DNA from: a virus
Reading direction: 5' to 3' (one strand)
Length of the DNA: 44,006 nucleotides
Virus record (IMG/VR): IMGVR_UViG_3300018424_000047
Location: 1 to 44,006 of that record
Shown here in pieces: positions 22,486 through 29,606 of the stretch. A model generated the notes under the pieces. The model saw only the letters and a list, made by a program, of their open reading frames with translations. It had not been told where the DNA came from and made no database searches. The position numbers were made by a program, and so were the translations under genes. Every line of letters begins with the position of its first letter. The stretch's first letter is position 1.

Positions 22486-23996
22486 TGAGTGTAAAAATGA
22501 ATATCATAGTTCAAGCAGGCGGAAGAGGAAGCCGATTACGACACCACACTTGGAATAAACCAAAGTGCTTGGTTAGTGTGAGAGGTAAGCCTTTATTATA
22601 TCATTTATTTGATAGATTTCCAGAAGCAAACTTTGTTATTATCGGTGATTATGCTTATGACAAACTTGAAAAATATTTACAGGTCAACCAACCTAAAGTA
22701 AAATATACACTAATTGAATCTAACGAAAAAGGCACTGCGTCTGGTATTGATATCGCACTTGAAAGCGTTTCCAAAGAAGAACCTTTAATGATTACATGGA
22801 GTGATCTTATTATTGGCAGTCTTCCTGAAATGCCAGAGACAGACCTCCCGGTAGTAGTAATAACTAATGCCTTTACATGTAGATGGACATATAATGAAAC
22901 ACTAAAAGAAACACCAGGTCCAAATGGAATTCCTGGAATATTTTATGTTCGTCAAGCAAAAGATTTTCCTACACCTCCTTCTAGTGGAGAGTTTGTAAAA
23001 TGGTTTAGTAATACTATAAAACATTTTGTAACTATAGAAGCAAATGATTTAGAAGAACTGGGTGACTTTTCAACTATAGAATTACAAAATGACAGAGCAG
23101 GATTTAGTAGATTCTTTAACGAAGTTAAAATACTAGAAGATACTGTAGAAAAGCGTGCCATAGATCCTGAATATAGTCATTTAATAAACAATGAAATATC
23201 TTGGTATAATAGCGTAAGCGATTTAGGATTTAGAAGGATACCTAAAATACATTCAACTGATCCGTTGGTAATGCAACGTGTGAAAGGCGAGCAAGCCTAC
23301 CAAATGAGCGATTTGAGCAACAGAGAAAAGAGAGCAGTTTTAGCAGATTATTTAGATGCTTTAATTTCACTGCATGATCTAGGAAGCAGACCTGCAGATC
23401 ATCAAGATGTAAAGGACACTTATATTAGTAAAACAATAAGTAGGGTAGAAAGCGTTTCTAGTATTATTCCCAACTTTGAACAAAAATCTGTAACAATTAA
23501 TGGAAAAAAATGTAAAAATGTTTTCCAAGATAATATTTGGAATGATATATATAAAGAACTTTTACCTAAGATGTTTTCACCAATTCACGGTGATCCTACA
23601 TTTAGTAATAGTTTAATTGATAAAAATTTAAGAACTTGGTTTATCGATCCTAGAGGATATTTTGCAAAACAAGGAAGCATATGGGGAGACCCTATGTATG
23701 ATTTTGCAAAAGTTTATTACAGTGCAGTCGGAGGATATGATAGTTTTAATAGAAGAAAATTTAAACTACATATAGACAATGAAACTGTAGAAGTGTTAAT
23801 GGAACAACCATTATTCTATGACACAGGTAAAGAAATATTCCAAGAATATTTCGGTAAGGATTTTTATAAAATAGAAATACTACACGGGTTAATCTGGCTT
23901 GCTCTAAGTGGTTATGCAAAAGATGACATTGATAGTGTTATAGGTAGTTTTTACTTAGGATTATATTGGTTACAAAAAGGGCTGGAGGATATTTAA
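22485..23996 (+). CDS. Fusion of sugar nucleotidyltransferase and APH/choline-kinase-like domain
   Basis: Two catalytic domains are joined. Residues 5-230 are a nucleotidyltransferase: NIIVQAGGRGSRL (6-18), KPKCLVSVRGKPLLYH, and TWSDLII with the metal-binding Asp. From about 240 to 500 is an aminoglycoside-phosphotransferase/choline-kinase fold: SPIHGDPTFSNSLID near 366-380 gives the H-G-D-x-x-x-x-N catalytic loop, and TWFIDPRGYF the D-P-R equivalent of DFG. A kinase plus a nucleotidyltransferase on one chain could phosphorylate and then activate a substrate, as the separate LicA/LicC (phosphocholine) or AmgK/MurU pairs do. Order and fusion here differ; the substrate is unknown. Confidence 0.85.
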   Translation: MSVKMNIIVQAGGRGSRLRHHTWNKPKCLVSVRGKPLLYHLFDRFPEANFVIIGDYAYDKLEKYLQVNQPKVKYTLIESNEKGTASGIDIALESVSKEEPLMITWSDLIIGSLPEMPETDLPVVVITNAFTCRWTYNETLKETPGPNGIPGIFYVRQAKDFPTPPSSGEFVKWFSNTIKHFVTIEANDLEELGDFSTIELQNDRAGFSRFFNEVKILEDTVEKRAIDPEYSHLINNEISWYNSVSDLGFRRIPKIHSTDPLVMQRVKGEQAYQMSDLSNREKRAVLADYLDALISLHDLGSRPADHQDVKDTYISKTISRVESVSSIIPNFEQKSVTINGKKCKNVFQDNIWNDIYKELLPKMFSPIHGDPTFSNSLIDKNLRTWFIDPRGYFAKQGSIWGDPMYDFAKVYYSAVGGYDSFNRRKFKLHIDNETVEVLMEQPLFYDTGKEIFQEYFGKDFYKIEILHGLIWLALSGYAKDDIDSVIGSFYLGLYWLQKGLEDI

Positions 23997-23998
23997 TA

Positions 23999-24610
23999 AT
24001 GCAACAAGAAATTTTACCTTTGTTTTCATCACCGGTAATGATCTCAACAGAGACATATCCAATGGAAAAGAGTCTTTATGATCATATCATGAATATGCCA
24101 AAGGAAGAAAATACAGGTGGTGGAGAAAATTTAATTACCGCTGATAGTAGAGTATTGGATAACCCTGAGTTTAAGAATCTAAGAGCATTCATAGAAAGAT
24201 ATCTAGGGTATTATGTAAAAGATGTAATGAAGGTCAATGACAAAAACGAAATATACATTACACAATCATGGATCAATTATAATAAAACAAATACTTCACA
24301 TCATGTTCACTCGCACCCGAACAGCATAATAAGCGGAGTATTTTATATTGAAGGCGAGGATGCTCCGATTGAATTTCACAGGCAGGATAAGTTACTGGAT
24401 CTAAACTTAATACACGATGAATGGAATATTTGGAATTCAAGCCAGTGGAATTTGGATATGATTAAAAACAAATTATTTTTATTTCCATCAAAACTAATAC
24501 ACGGTGTTGCTCCAAATGAAAGTGAAAAACTAAGAGTCAGCCTGTCATTTAATACATTTGTCAAGGGTGAAATTGGAAGTGTAAAACAAAAAACTTGGGC
24601 ACAAATATAA
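23999..24610 (+). CDS. 2OG-Fe(II) oxygenase-like protein, copy 1
   Basis: A member of the double-stranded beta-helix dioxygenases (TIGR02466-like). ATG 23999 follows GGAGG. The metal region is SHHVHSHPNSIISGVFYI (100-117), with His104/His106 as likely ligands. LFLFPSKLIHGVAPNESEKLRVSLSFN (159-185) supplies the distal His168 and the 2-oxoglutarate-binding Arg179. IPLFSSPVMISTE-type opening residues (LPLFSSPVMIS) are typical of the group. It has 203 residues. The target may be an amino acid side chain, glycan or nucleobase; none can be chosen. It overlaps the HAD gene by one base. Confidence 0.83.
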   Translation: MQQEILPLFSSPVMISTETYPMEKSLYDHIMNMPKEENTGGGENLITADSRVLDNPEFKNLRAFIERYLGYYVKDVMKVNDKNEIYITQSWINYNKTNTSHHVHSHPNSIISGVFYIEGEDAPIEFHRQDKLLDLNLIHDEWNIWNSSQWNLDMIKNKLFLFPSKLIHGVAPNESEKLRVSLSFNTFVKGEIGSVKQKTWAQI

Positions 24611-24963
24611 TGTTTCCGTTTGAATTATCAAAAAATCTAAGACATACGTGGTTCATAGATCTCGATGGAACAGTAGTTAAACATAACGGTTATCTAACAG
24701 GTGATGATGTTTTATTACCAGGAGCAAAAGAATTTTGGAATGAAATTCCAAAAGACGATTTCATCATAATAACAACAAGTCGACCGAGCATAGAAGCGAG
24801 AGTAACAGAAGATTTTTTAAGAATAAACGATTTAAGATACGATAGGATAATATTTGATTTGCCAACAGGTGAAAGAATAATTGTAAATGATATCAAACCA
24901 AAAGGATTAAAAACAGCAATCAGTTGGAATATTGAGCGCGATAAAGGGTTTGACAAATCATAA
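24610..24963 (+). CDS. HAD-superfamily phosphatase, capsule-type
   Basis: A small HAD phosphatase of 117 residues. WFIDLDGTVV (14-23) is motif I with Asp17 and Asp19. FIIITTSRPS is motif II (Thr/Ser), and ERIIVNDIKPKGL near 90-102 is the acidic motif IV with the Lys before it. It has no cap domain, as in small sugar-phosphate phosphatases of capsule gene clusters. The start ATG shares its A with the previous stop. It probably removes phosphate from a sugar or polyol intermediate in the path served by the nucleotidyltransferases. A perfect promoter lies in its 3' end. Confidence 0.82.
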   Translation: MFPFELSKNLRHTWFIDLDGTVVKHNGYLTGDDVLLPGAKEFWNEIPKDDFIIITTSRPSIEARVTEDFLRINDLRYDRIIFDLPTGERIIVNDIKPKGLKTAISWNIERDKGFDKS

Positions 24964-24978
24964 AATTTATACTATAAT
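24950..24978 (+). promoter_or_regulatory. Perfect consensus sigma70-type promoter
   Basis: TTGACA (24950-24955), 17-base spacer, TATAAT (24973-24978). The -35 box lies inside the last codons of the HAD gene. Transcription should start near 24985 and read the small gene at 25006 and the genes behind it. Confidence 0.9.
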
Positions 24979-25005
24979 TGTATAAAACTAGTAAAGGAAA
25001 AAAAC

Positions 25006-25203
25006 ATGCTTCATAAGATTAGTCAACTGTGTGATAAAATCGACGGAATCAAAAAAGATGCTGATCGTTTAAGAGAACTAAAATACGGTCCAAAAAAAGG
25101 TTCAACTATAGAGATTGATAATCTAATTGCACAAATACAAGCAGAATGTTATTTGGTATCGCAAGATAGAAGTTCATACGTTAAACATGATACAAGTAGT
25201 TGA
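25006..25203 (+). CDS. Small helical protein under consensus promoter
   Basis: Function unknown. A 65-residue charged helical protein beginning MLHKISQLCDKIDGIKKDAD, with one Gly-Lys break (YGPKKGSTIE) and a second helix ending AECYLVSQ. It has no membrane segment. It is the first gene after a perfect promoter with a GTAAAGGAA ribosome site, so early and strong expression is likely. Its last 17 bases overlap the following oxygenase gene. The length and two-helix layout would fit an anti-host or replication accessory factor, which is inference. Confidence 0.75.
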   Translation: MLHKISQLCDKIDGIKKDADRLRELKYGPKKGSTIEIDNLIAQIQAECYLVSQDRSSYVKHDTSS

Positions 25204-25741
25204 TAATTTTATACCAAAACAATATCAGGAAGAAATTAAATCAACTCTTTTAGGAAGACACTTCCAGTGGTTTTATGCATCCGATGTAACCTATCGTGAT
25301 GATAATAATAATCCTGCAATGTTTCATATCTATAGAGCAGATAACGAAACAAAGAGTAATTTTTACGATTTTCTGAACCCAATGGTGTATAACACGAACA
25401 TGGAAGTCAGAGAAGTTATACAGGCAAGATCCTTTTTACAGTTTCCATTGGCAGGGGAAAGAAATACGGACAAGTTACATGTTGATTTGCCATACAAGCA
25501 CACTGTTTTACTATACTACGTCATGGACTCGGATGGTGATACAATTATTGTTGACAAGAAGATGGAAAATAATAATTCCCAAGACAATCTTAGGCTTGAG
25601 GATTACGAAATAGTAAAAAAGATTACTCCCAAGCAGGGTAGAGCAGTTATATTCGACGGAAGATACTATCACACTGCTGAACAGCCTAAGAAGAACATGC
25701 GTTGCATCATAAATTTTGATATGTTAACAGAACTTGATTAA
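25187..25741 (+). CDS. 2OG-Fe(II) oxygenase-like protein, copy 2
   Basis: A 184-residue dioxygenase-like protein. ATG 25187 is chosen because family features start at MIQVVDNFIPKQY, a typical prolyl-4-hydroxylase-like opening. KLHVDLPYKHTVLLYYVMD (97-115) has the H-x-D pair His98/Asp100. RAVIFDGRYYHTAEQPKKNM (152-171) has the distal His162 and Arg172 for 2-oxoglutarate. All metal and cosubstrate residues are therefore in place. It does not group closely with copy 1, so the two may act on different substrates. Confidence 0.85.
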   Translation: MIQVVDNFIPKQYQEEIKSTLLGRHFQWFYASDVTYRDDNNNPAMFHIYRADNETKSNFYDFLNPMVYNTNMEVREVIQARSFLQFPLAGERNTDKLHVDLPYKHTVLLYYVMDSDGDTIIVDKKMENNNSQDNLRLEDYEIVKKITPKQGRAVIFDGRYYHTAEQPKKNMRCIINFDMLTELD

Positions 25742-25744
25742 ATT

Positions 25745-25987
25745 ATGCCTAAAATTTACGAATCGCCAGATGGAGGAAAAACAGTTTACGAAAGAGACAC
25801 GAAAACTGGAAAGAGAATATGCATAGAGAAGCCAAAATATCCAGCATGGTGGTTAAACGAACACGAACTTTCCGAAATAATGGAAATGGCACAAGACGGA
25901 AATCAGCCAATTCAAAAAATTTTGGAAAAGTTGAAATTAATTTACACAATGAATAAGGAACACGAAGAAAATTGGTGGAACGATTAA
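25745..25987 (+). CDS. Small conserved phage protein
   Basis: Not recognised as to function. An 80-residue protein with a basic, turn-rich N terminus (MPKIYESPDGGKTVYERDTKTGKR), an aromatic centre (KYPAWWLNEHELSEIMEMA) and a C-terminal helix ending ENWWND. It lies three bases after the oxygenase gene, so it is co-transcribed. The Pro-Asp-Gly-Gly-Lys-Thr pattern near the N terminus resembles small proteins that accompany DNA-metabolism genes in marine T4-like phages. The next gene has its own promoter. Confidence 0.72.
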   Translation: MPKIYESPDGGKTVYERDTKTGKRICIEKPKYPAWWLNEHELSEIMEMAQDGNQPIQKILEKLKLIYTMNKEHEENWWND

Positions 25988-25995
25988 AAAAATCC

Positions 25996-26024
25996 TTGAA
26001 AATTTCAAACTTTGAGTGTATACT
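25996..26024 (+). promoter_or_regulatory. Sigma70-type promoter with start codon at predicted +1
   Basis: TTGAAA (25996-26001), 17-base spacer, TATACT (26019-26024), then exactly six bases before ATG 26031. The expected transcript starts on the ATG. No ribosome site is present. Confidence 0.72.
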
Positions 26025-26030
26025 AATATC

Positions 26031-26498
26031 ATGAGTCAGGAAAAACTAAAACTTAACGAGGTCCTTGCGGCAGTGGACATGAATGCAAAGCATCTGTGGG
26101 ACGAACTCACAGAGGATCAGAGAAAAAGCGTGGTCTTCTTTACGCTAAACAGATACATTAGCAACGTTAAGGGGTCAAGAGAAGATAACGAGCACTTTGT
26201 GCTTCTCGGAAATGAAAGATTTAACAAGAATCTATTTTTATTGTTAAACAAGCATCCAAAATTGCTCTGGCAACTGGCGTGCAGTTGTGGTCACGAGTCA
26301 AAAAAGATTTATTTTCATCAGTGGCTCAAATTATTAAAAGAAAAAAACAAAAAGGAACAGTTTTTAGAAGACCTATTTCCTAATATGAAAAAATCTGACA
26401 TAAAAACGCTGGCTTCCATTACCACAGATAAGGAAATTAAGCAATACTGTGAAGAACTTGGTTGGGACAAGAAGCAAATTGCGGGTATAAAACTATGA
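26031..26498 (+). CDS. Conserved protein of replication region, unknown function
   Basis: A 155-residue helical protein. ATG 26031 is preferred over an in-frame ATG at 26016, which lies within the promoter. Patterned blocks include VLAAVDMNAKHLWDELTEDQ, VVFFTLNRYISNVKGSRED, HPKLLWQLACSCG and KIYFHQWLKLLKEK. The last 40 residues (DIKTLASITTDKEIKQYCEELG) look like a small helical docking domain. Position between primase-region genes suggests a replication accessory; I considered clamp-loader gp62 but could not match its known blocks. Translation is coupled to the next gene through an ATGA overlap. Confidence 0.75.
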   Translation: MSQEKLKLNEVLAAVDMNAKHLWDELTEDQRKSVVFFTLNRYISNVKGSREDNEHFVLLGNERFNKNLFLLLNKHPKLLWQLACSCGHESKKIYFHQWLKLLKEKNKKEQFLEDLFPNMKKSDIKTLASITTDKEIKQYCEELGWDKKQIAGIKL

Positions 26499-27142
26499 AT
26501 AAGCAATCAGACATAATTCCTGCTTTTCCCACTCCAATTTCCATCGGTGAATTTTCCATTTCCGACGAAAATAAACAGAAAATTATCAACGTTGAATACA
26601 ATAGACTGAACGCAGATAACGGAGACATGAGCAAGGACAAGTATGTGCTTGATAGACCAGAACTTGCAGAAGTAAAAAAGGAAGTGATGAGCCATGTCAA
26701 CGGATTTGTAAGAAATGCATTGCACGTTACACCGGAAATTGAGTTTCATATTACTAATAGTTGGGTAATGAGGCATCATAGAGGTGATTGGGCACCAAGA
26801 CACTATCATAACAATTCATTAGTATCAGGAATTTTCTATATCAAGTGTGATGAAAACTCGGGTGATTTGGTATTGTCAAGATCGTCAACGCACATAAATT
26901 TATTTCCACCAACTTTTCAATTTAAGTTTACGGAGAACAATTTATTCAACAGTGGATACTGGGAATTTACACCACAAGAAAATCAAATTTTTCTTTTTCC
27001 AAGCCACTTGGATCACGAAGTGAAACCTTCAAACTCCGATAGAGAAAGAATTTGTGTTGCATTTAACATATGGATTAAGGGAACACTTAATTTTAACACA
27101 GATAATGATGATGAACAGATAGGAACGTTGGATATTAGGTAG
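26495..27142 (+). CDS. 2OG-Fe(II) oxygenase-like protein, copy 3
   Basis: Related in layout to copy 1 (23999): an opening PAFPTPISIGEF (9-20), SWVMRHHRGDWAPRHYHNNS near 89-108 with His103/His105, then LVSGIFYIKC. LFPSHLDHEVKPSNSDRERICVAFN supplies the distal His and 2OG-binding Arg. Length is 215 residues; start ATG 26495 overlaps the previous stop (ATGA). The presence of two same-layout enzymes within 3 kb indicates duplication followed by divergence. The substrate is unknown. Confidence 0.83.
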   Translation: MNKQSDIIPAFPTPISIGEFSISDENKQKIINVEYNRLNADNGDMSKDKYVLDRPELAEVKKEVMSHVNGFVRNALHVTPEIEFHITNSWVMRHHRGDWAPRHYHNNSLVSGIFYIKCDENSGDLVLSRSSTHINLFPPTFQFKFTENNLFNSGYWEFTPQENQIFLFPSHLDHEVKPSNSDRERICVAFNIWIKGTLNFNTDNDDEQIGTLDIR

Positions 27143-27146
27143 CGCC

Positions 27147-27830
27147 ATGGATCAATTTGAATGTAAATATTGTGGTAAAAAGTTTGCAAGAGAAAAGACT
27201 CTTACTGTTCACGTTTGTGAGCAAAAAAGAAGGCATCTTAGCAAGAATGATAAACACGTTCAGATGGCATTGTTAACATATCAAAGATTTTATGAACTAA
27301 CACAAACACACAACGGTAAGAAAACGTTTGATGAGTTTGCTAAGAGTCCTTACTACAATGCATTCGTAAAGTTTGGCAGTTTCATGAGCAATGTGAATCC
27401 AATATATCCTGAAAAATTTATAGATTTTGTGATCAAGAGTGGCGTTAAGTTAGACCACTGGTGCCGCGATGAACTGTATGATACCTACATCGAAGAATTA
27501 TTAAAAATTGAACCAGCAGATGGTGCAATACAGAGAACAATACAAACAATGATGGATTGGGCAGACGATAAACAAGCATCATGGAATCATTATTTTAGTT
27601 ACGTTAATTTAAATAGAGCAACACACGATATTAGAGATGGAAAGATCAGTCCTTGGTTACTGTTGAACAGTAAGACTGGTAAGGAAATGCTTAAAAAATT
27701 AAATGATGAACAGTTAGAAATTATAGGTCCAACCATAAACCCACAATACTGGGTAAAAAGATTTAAGAATCTTCCTGCTGATGTTGAATTGGTCAAGGAA
27801 GTAATTGCGGAGGCAAAGATAGATGCCTGA
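27147..27830 (+). CDS. C2H2-type zinc-finger protein
   Basis: Residues 5-24 form a zinc-finger-like unit, FECKYCGKKFAREKTLTVHV, with Cys6 and Cys9 spaced as in C2H2 fingers, His22 and a further Cys/His group (CEQKRRH) supplying the fourth ligand. The remaining 200 residues are helical and acidic/aromatic with HVQMALLTYQRFYELTQ, YNAFVKFGSFMSNVNPIYP and KFIDFVIKSG. The last part has SPWLLLNSKTGKEML and GPTINPQYWVKRFKNLP. The finger suggests nucleic-acid or protein binding. It overlaps the DnaE-like gene by eight bases, so the two products are made together. Confidence 0.8.
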   Translation: MDQFECKYCGKKFAREKTLTVHVCEQKRRHLSKNDKHVQMALLTYQRFYELTQTHNGKKTFDEFAKSPYYNAFVKFGSFMSNVNPIYPEKFIDFVIKSGVKLDHWCRDELYDTYIEELLKIEPADGAIQRTIQTMMDWADDKQASWNHYFSYVNLNRATHDIRDGKISPWLLLNSKTGKEMLKKLNDEQLEIIGPTINPQYWVKRFKNLPADVELVKEVIAEAKIDA

Positions 27831-28410
27831 TATCGATATAGATTTTATAGATAGAGAAGAAGCACTTAGCCATTTCAAACACATAAAGGCAAGGCGTGTC
27901 GATGAAGGCAAGCCAGTGAAGCATAACACTGGCGTATACATGCATGACGTTCCGTATGATCCTGAGAATGATTTATGTTCGGTTGAATATGATCAGGCAG
28001 AAGAGCAAGGATTATTTAAAATAGATTTTCTTAACGTTTCGCTCTATAGGGGAGTTAAAAACGAAGCACACCTAAAGGAACTAATGAACAAGGAGCCACT
28101 ATGGGAATTACTCACTCACAACGAATTCAGCGACAAATTGTTTCACGTAGGAGGACACTCTACCGTCCTACAGACAATGAAGCCACAGAGCATAGAACAA
28201 CTGGCAGCAGTTCTGGCGATGATAAGACCTGCGAAGAAACATTTGATTGGCAAGTCGTGGGATACGGTGATGAAAGAAGTGTGGACGAAACCTGACAACG
28301 GAGAATATTTCTTTAAGAAGTCTCATGCAACTGCATATGCCGTTGCAGTTACCGTGCAGATGAATTTATTATGCGAAGAACTTGCAAAGGGCAATACAAA
28401 TGCTGTATAA
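27823..28410 (+). CDS. Miniature DnaE-like (Pol III alpha) protein
   Basis: At 195 residues it carries scattered signature blocks of the bacterial replicative polymerase alpha subunit (about 1100 residues). PDIDIDF at 2-8 matches the motif with two catalytic Asp residues. KHNTGVYMHDVP (33-44) matches the KHAGGVVI block. GLFKIDFLNVSLY (63-75) matches the K-x-D-F-L-G-L motif with the third Asp (Asp68). MKPQSIEQLAAVLAMIRPA (119-137) matches the QP-x-x-x-x-D-L-x-A-x-x-A-L-x-R-P-G block. FFKKSHATAYAVA (163-175) matches FNKSHSAAYA. PHP, finger and tau-binding parts are absent. Polymerase activity is doubtful; a regulator or decoy of host replication is possible. Confidence 0.78.
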   Translation: MPDIDIDFIDREEALSHFKHIKARRVDEGKPVKHNTGVYMHDVPYDPENDLCSVEYDQAEEQGLFKIDFLNVSLYRGVKNEAHLKELMNKEPLWELLTHNEFSDKLFHVGGHSTVLQTMKPQSIEQLAAVLAMIRPAKKHLIGKSWDTVMKEVWTKPDNGEYFFKKSHATAYAVAVTVQMNLLCEELAKGNTNAV

Positions 28411-28996
28411 AGTTTTTCCTACACTAATATACGAAGAAGTATTAACGGATCTTGAGAAGCATAATGATTATCTCGTAAACAAGGCATACTCACTAAAGGA
28501 TAAACTATCGGACAAGGTAGAAACTGAATGGAGATGCGATACATTTAATACTCTTGATGCATACAATCATGCCGAGGACAAGGATCCTATAATTGACGAA
28601 TTAATTAATACCTGCAGAGATAAGACCGTGGACTTTGCAAAGGAGTATGGAGTTACGAGAACTGATCTAAAGTGTGTTGACTTTTGGTTTAACATATCAC
28701 AGCCAGGAAATTATCAGGAATACCATCAGCATGCAAACTGTCATTTTAGTTTAACATACTATCTAAAGGCTCCTAAGGATTCAGGTAAGATAGTTTTTAA
28801 ATCCATGGACGCACTAACTGACATGCACCAACTACCGGTTGATTATTATACCTATTCATCCTTTAAAACTTTTACGTTTGAACCAAAAGAAAATTTGTTA
28901 TTAATATTTAGAAACAATCTCTTACACATGGTTGAAAAGAACATGAGCAACGAAGATAGGATTGGTGTAACAATGAACTTCGAATACAAAATGTAG
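28400..28996 (+). CDS. 2OG-Fe(II) oxygenase-like protein, copy 4
   Basis: A 198-residue protein with FWFNISQPGNYQEYHQHANC near 98-117, giving the H-x-H pair, then HFSLTYYLKAPKDSGKIVF. Near the C terminus LLLIFRNNLLHMVEKNMSNED supplies the distal His and RIGVTMNFEY the Arg for 2-oxoglutarate. The opening MLYKVFPTLIYEEVL is the P-T/S-x-I/V start common to this group. ATG 28400 overlaps the DnaE-like gene by 11 bases, so it lies in the same transcript as zinc-finger and DnaE-like proteins. Confidence 0.82.
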   Translation: MLYKVFPTLIYEEVLTDLEKHNDYLVNKAYSLKDKLSDKVETEWRCDTFNTLDAYNHAEDKDPIIDELINTCRDKTVDFAKEYGVTRTDLKCVDFWFNISQPGNYQEYHQHANCHFSLTYYLKAPKDSGKIVFKSMDALTDMHQLPVDYYTYSSFKTFTFEPKENLLLIFRNNLLHMVEKNMSNEDRIGVTMNFEYKM

Positions 28997-28997
28997 T

Positions 28998-29228
28998 ATG
29001 ACAAACTACGAATACAAAAACTATAAAAAACCAAATTTAGGTTCATGGCCCTTTTGGACCGTTCCAGTTCCGTTGGTGCCTACCTACATAATTAGAATGG
29101 TTTTATTTGTAGTATTGATACCCGTTGCATTTGGAGTATCATTATCAAGCATAGGTTTGCTAATTAATTTTCTTATAATAGATTATGTAATTTATTTGGG
29201 GATTAAGAAGGCTTTCGGACTAGAGTAA
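28998..29228 (+). CDS. Small two-helix membrane protein
   Basis: A 76-residue protein. The first 28 residues are polar and aromatic with Pro clusters (LGSWPFWTVPVPLVPTY). Two hydrophobic segments follow, about 29-46 (IIRMVLFVVLIPVAFGVS) and 50-68 (SIGLLINFLIIDYVIYLGI), then a short KKAFGLE tail. It should sit in the host inner membrane. Function unknown. It follows the oxygenase gene by one base, and its last 26 bases overlap the convergent minus-strand gene. Confidence 0.75.
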   Translation: MTNYEYKNYKKPNLGSWPFWTVPVPLVPTYIIRMVLFVVLIPVAFGVSLSSIGLLINFLIIDYVIYLGIKKAFGLE

Positions 29229-29574
29229 TTGATTTTCTCTTAATACGCTTCATAATAATATTGTTTAAACTAGTAATAGGACCCAGCGTTACTTTTACAT
29301 CCTTTGTTGTAAAATTCCTAATAGCATATTCAAATGCCATGATCTCATTTCTTAGGAAAATATTAATGGGGATCTGTCTATTTGATTCCCACCACCATGC
29401 TTCTCCTAGTTCTAGGAACTTTTTGCGATCTGCTTCCGTTTTCAGTATTTCATAGTCGTAGAAACTCGTTACGTTGGAATCCTGATTAATGATTATTCCA
29501 ACGTATTCCTTATCAGCATGCGTAAGAACGCTAATAAAAGGGAAATTTTGCTGTAAATTTTCTGTTATTCTCAT
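29203..29574 (-). CDS. Conserved small protein on the opposite strand
   Basis: No function known. A 123-residue protein with PFISVLTHADKEYVGIIINQ (12-31), TSFYDYEILKTEADRKKFLE and LGEAWWWESNRQIPINIFL. The last part is FEYAIRNFTTKDVKVTLGPIT. The strand-rich start and Trp-rich centre look like a small conserved protein of these viruses, and its opposite orientation is a conserved-looking trait rather than an error. It is divergent from the structural gene at 29607, sharing a short gap that holds a late-type promoter. Confidence 0.75.
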   Translation of the reverse strand: MRITENLQQNFPFISVLTHADKEYVGIIINQDSNVTSFYDYEILKTEADRKKFLELGEAWWWESNRQIPINIFLRNEIMAFEYAIRNFTTKDVKVTLGPITSLNNIIMKRIKRKSITLVRKPS

Positions 29575-29576
29575 CG

Positions 29577-29583
29577 ATAAATA
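29577..29583 (+). promoter_or_regulatory. T4-late-type promoter motif ATAAATA
   Basis: ATAAATA lies 23 bases before ATG 29607 of the virion-protein-like gene, with AAAGG between. This is the expected regulation for a structural gene inside an otherwise early region. Confidence 0.62.
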
Positions 29584-29606
29584 GTATAAAGGTTCATGTT
29601 AACAAT

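Noticed and set aside
26031-26498. Clamp-loader subunit gp62
   Set aside because: Considered from position, but I could not see the known gp62 blocks, so the product is left unassigned.
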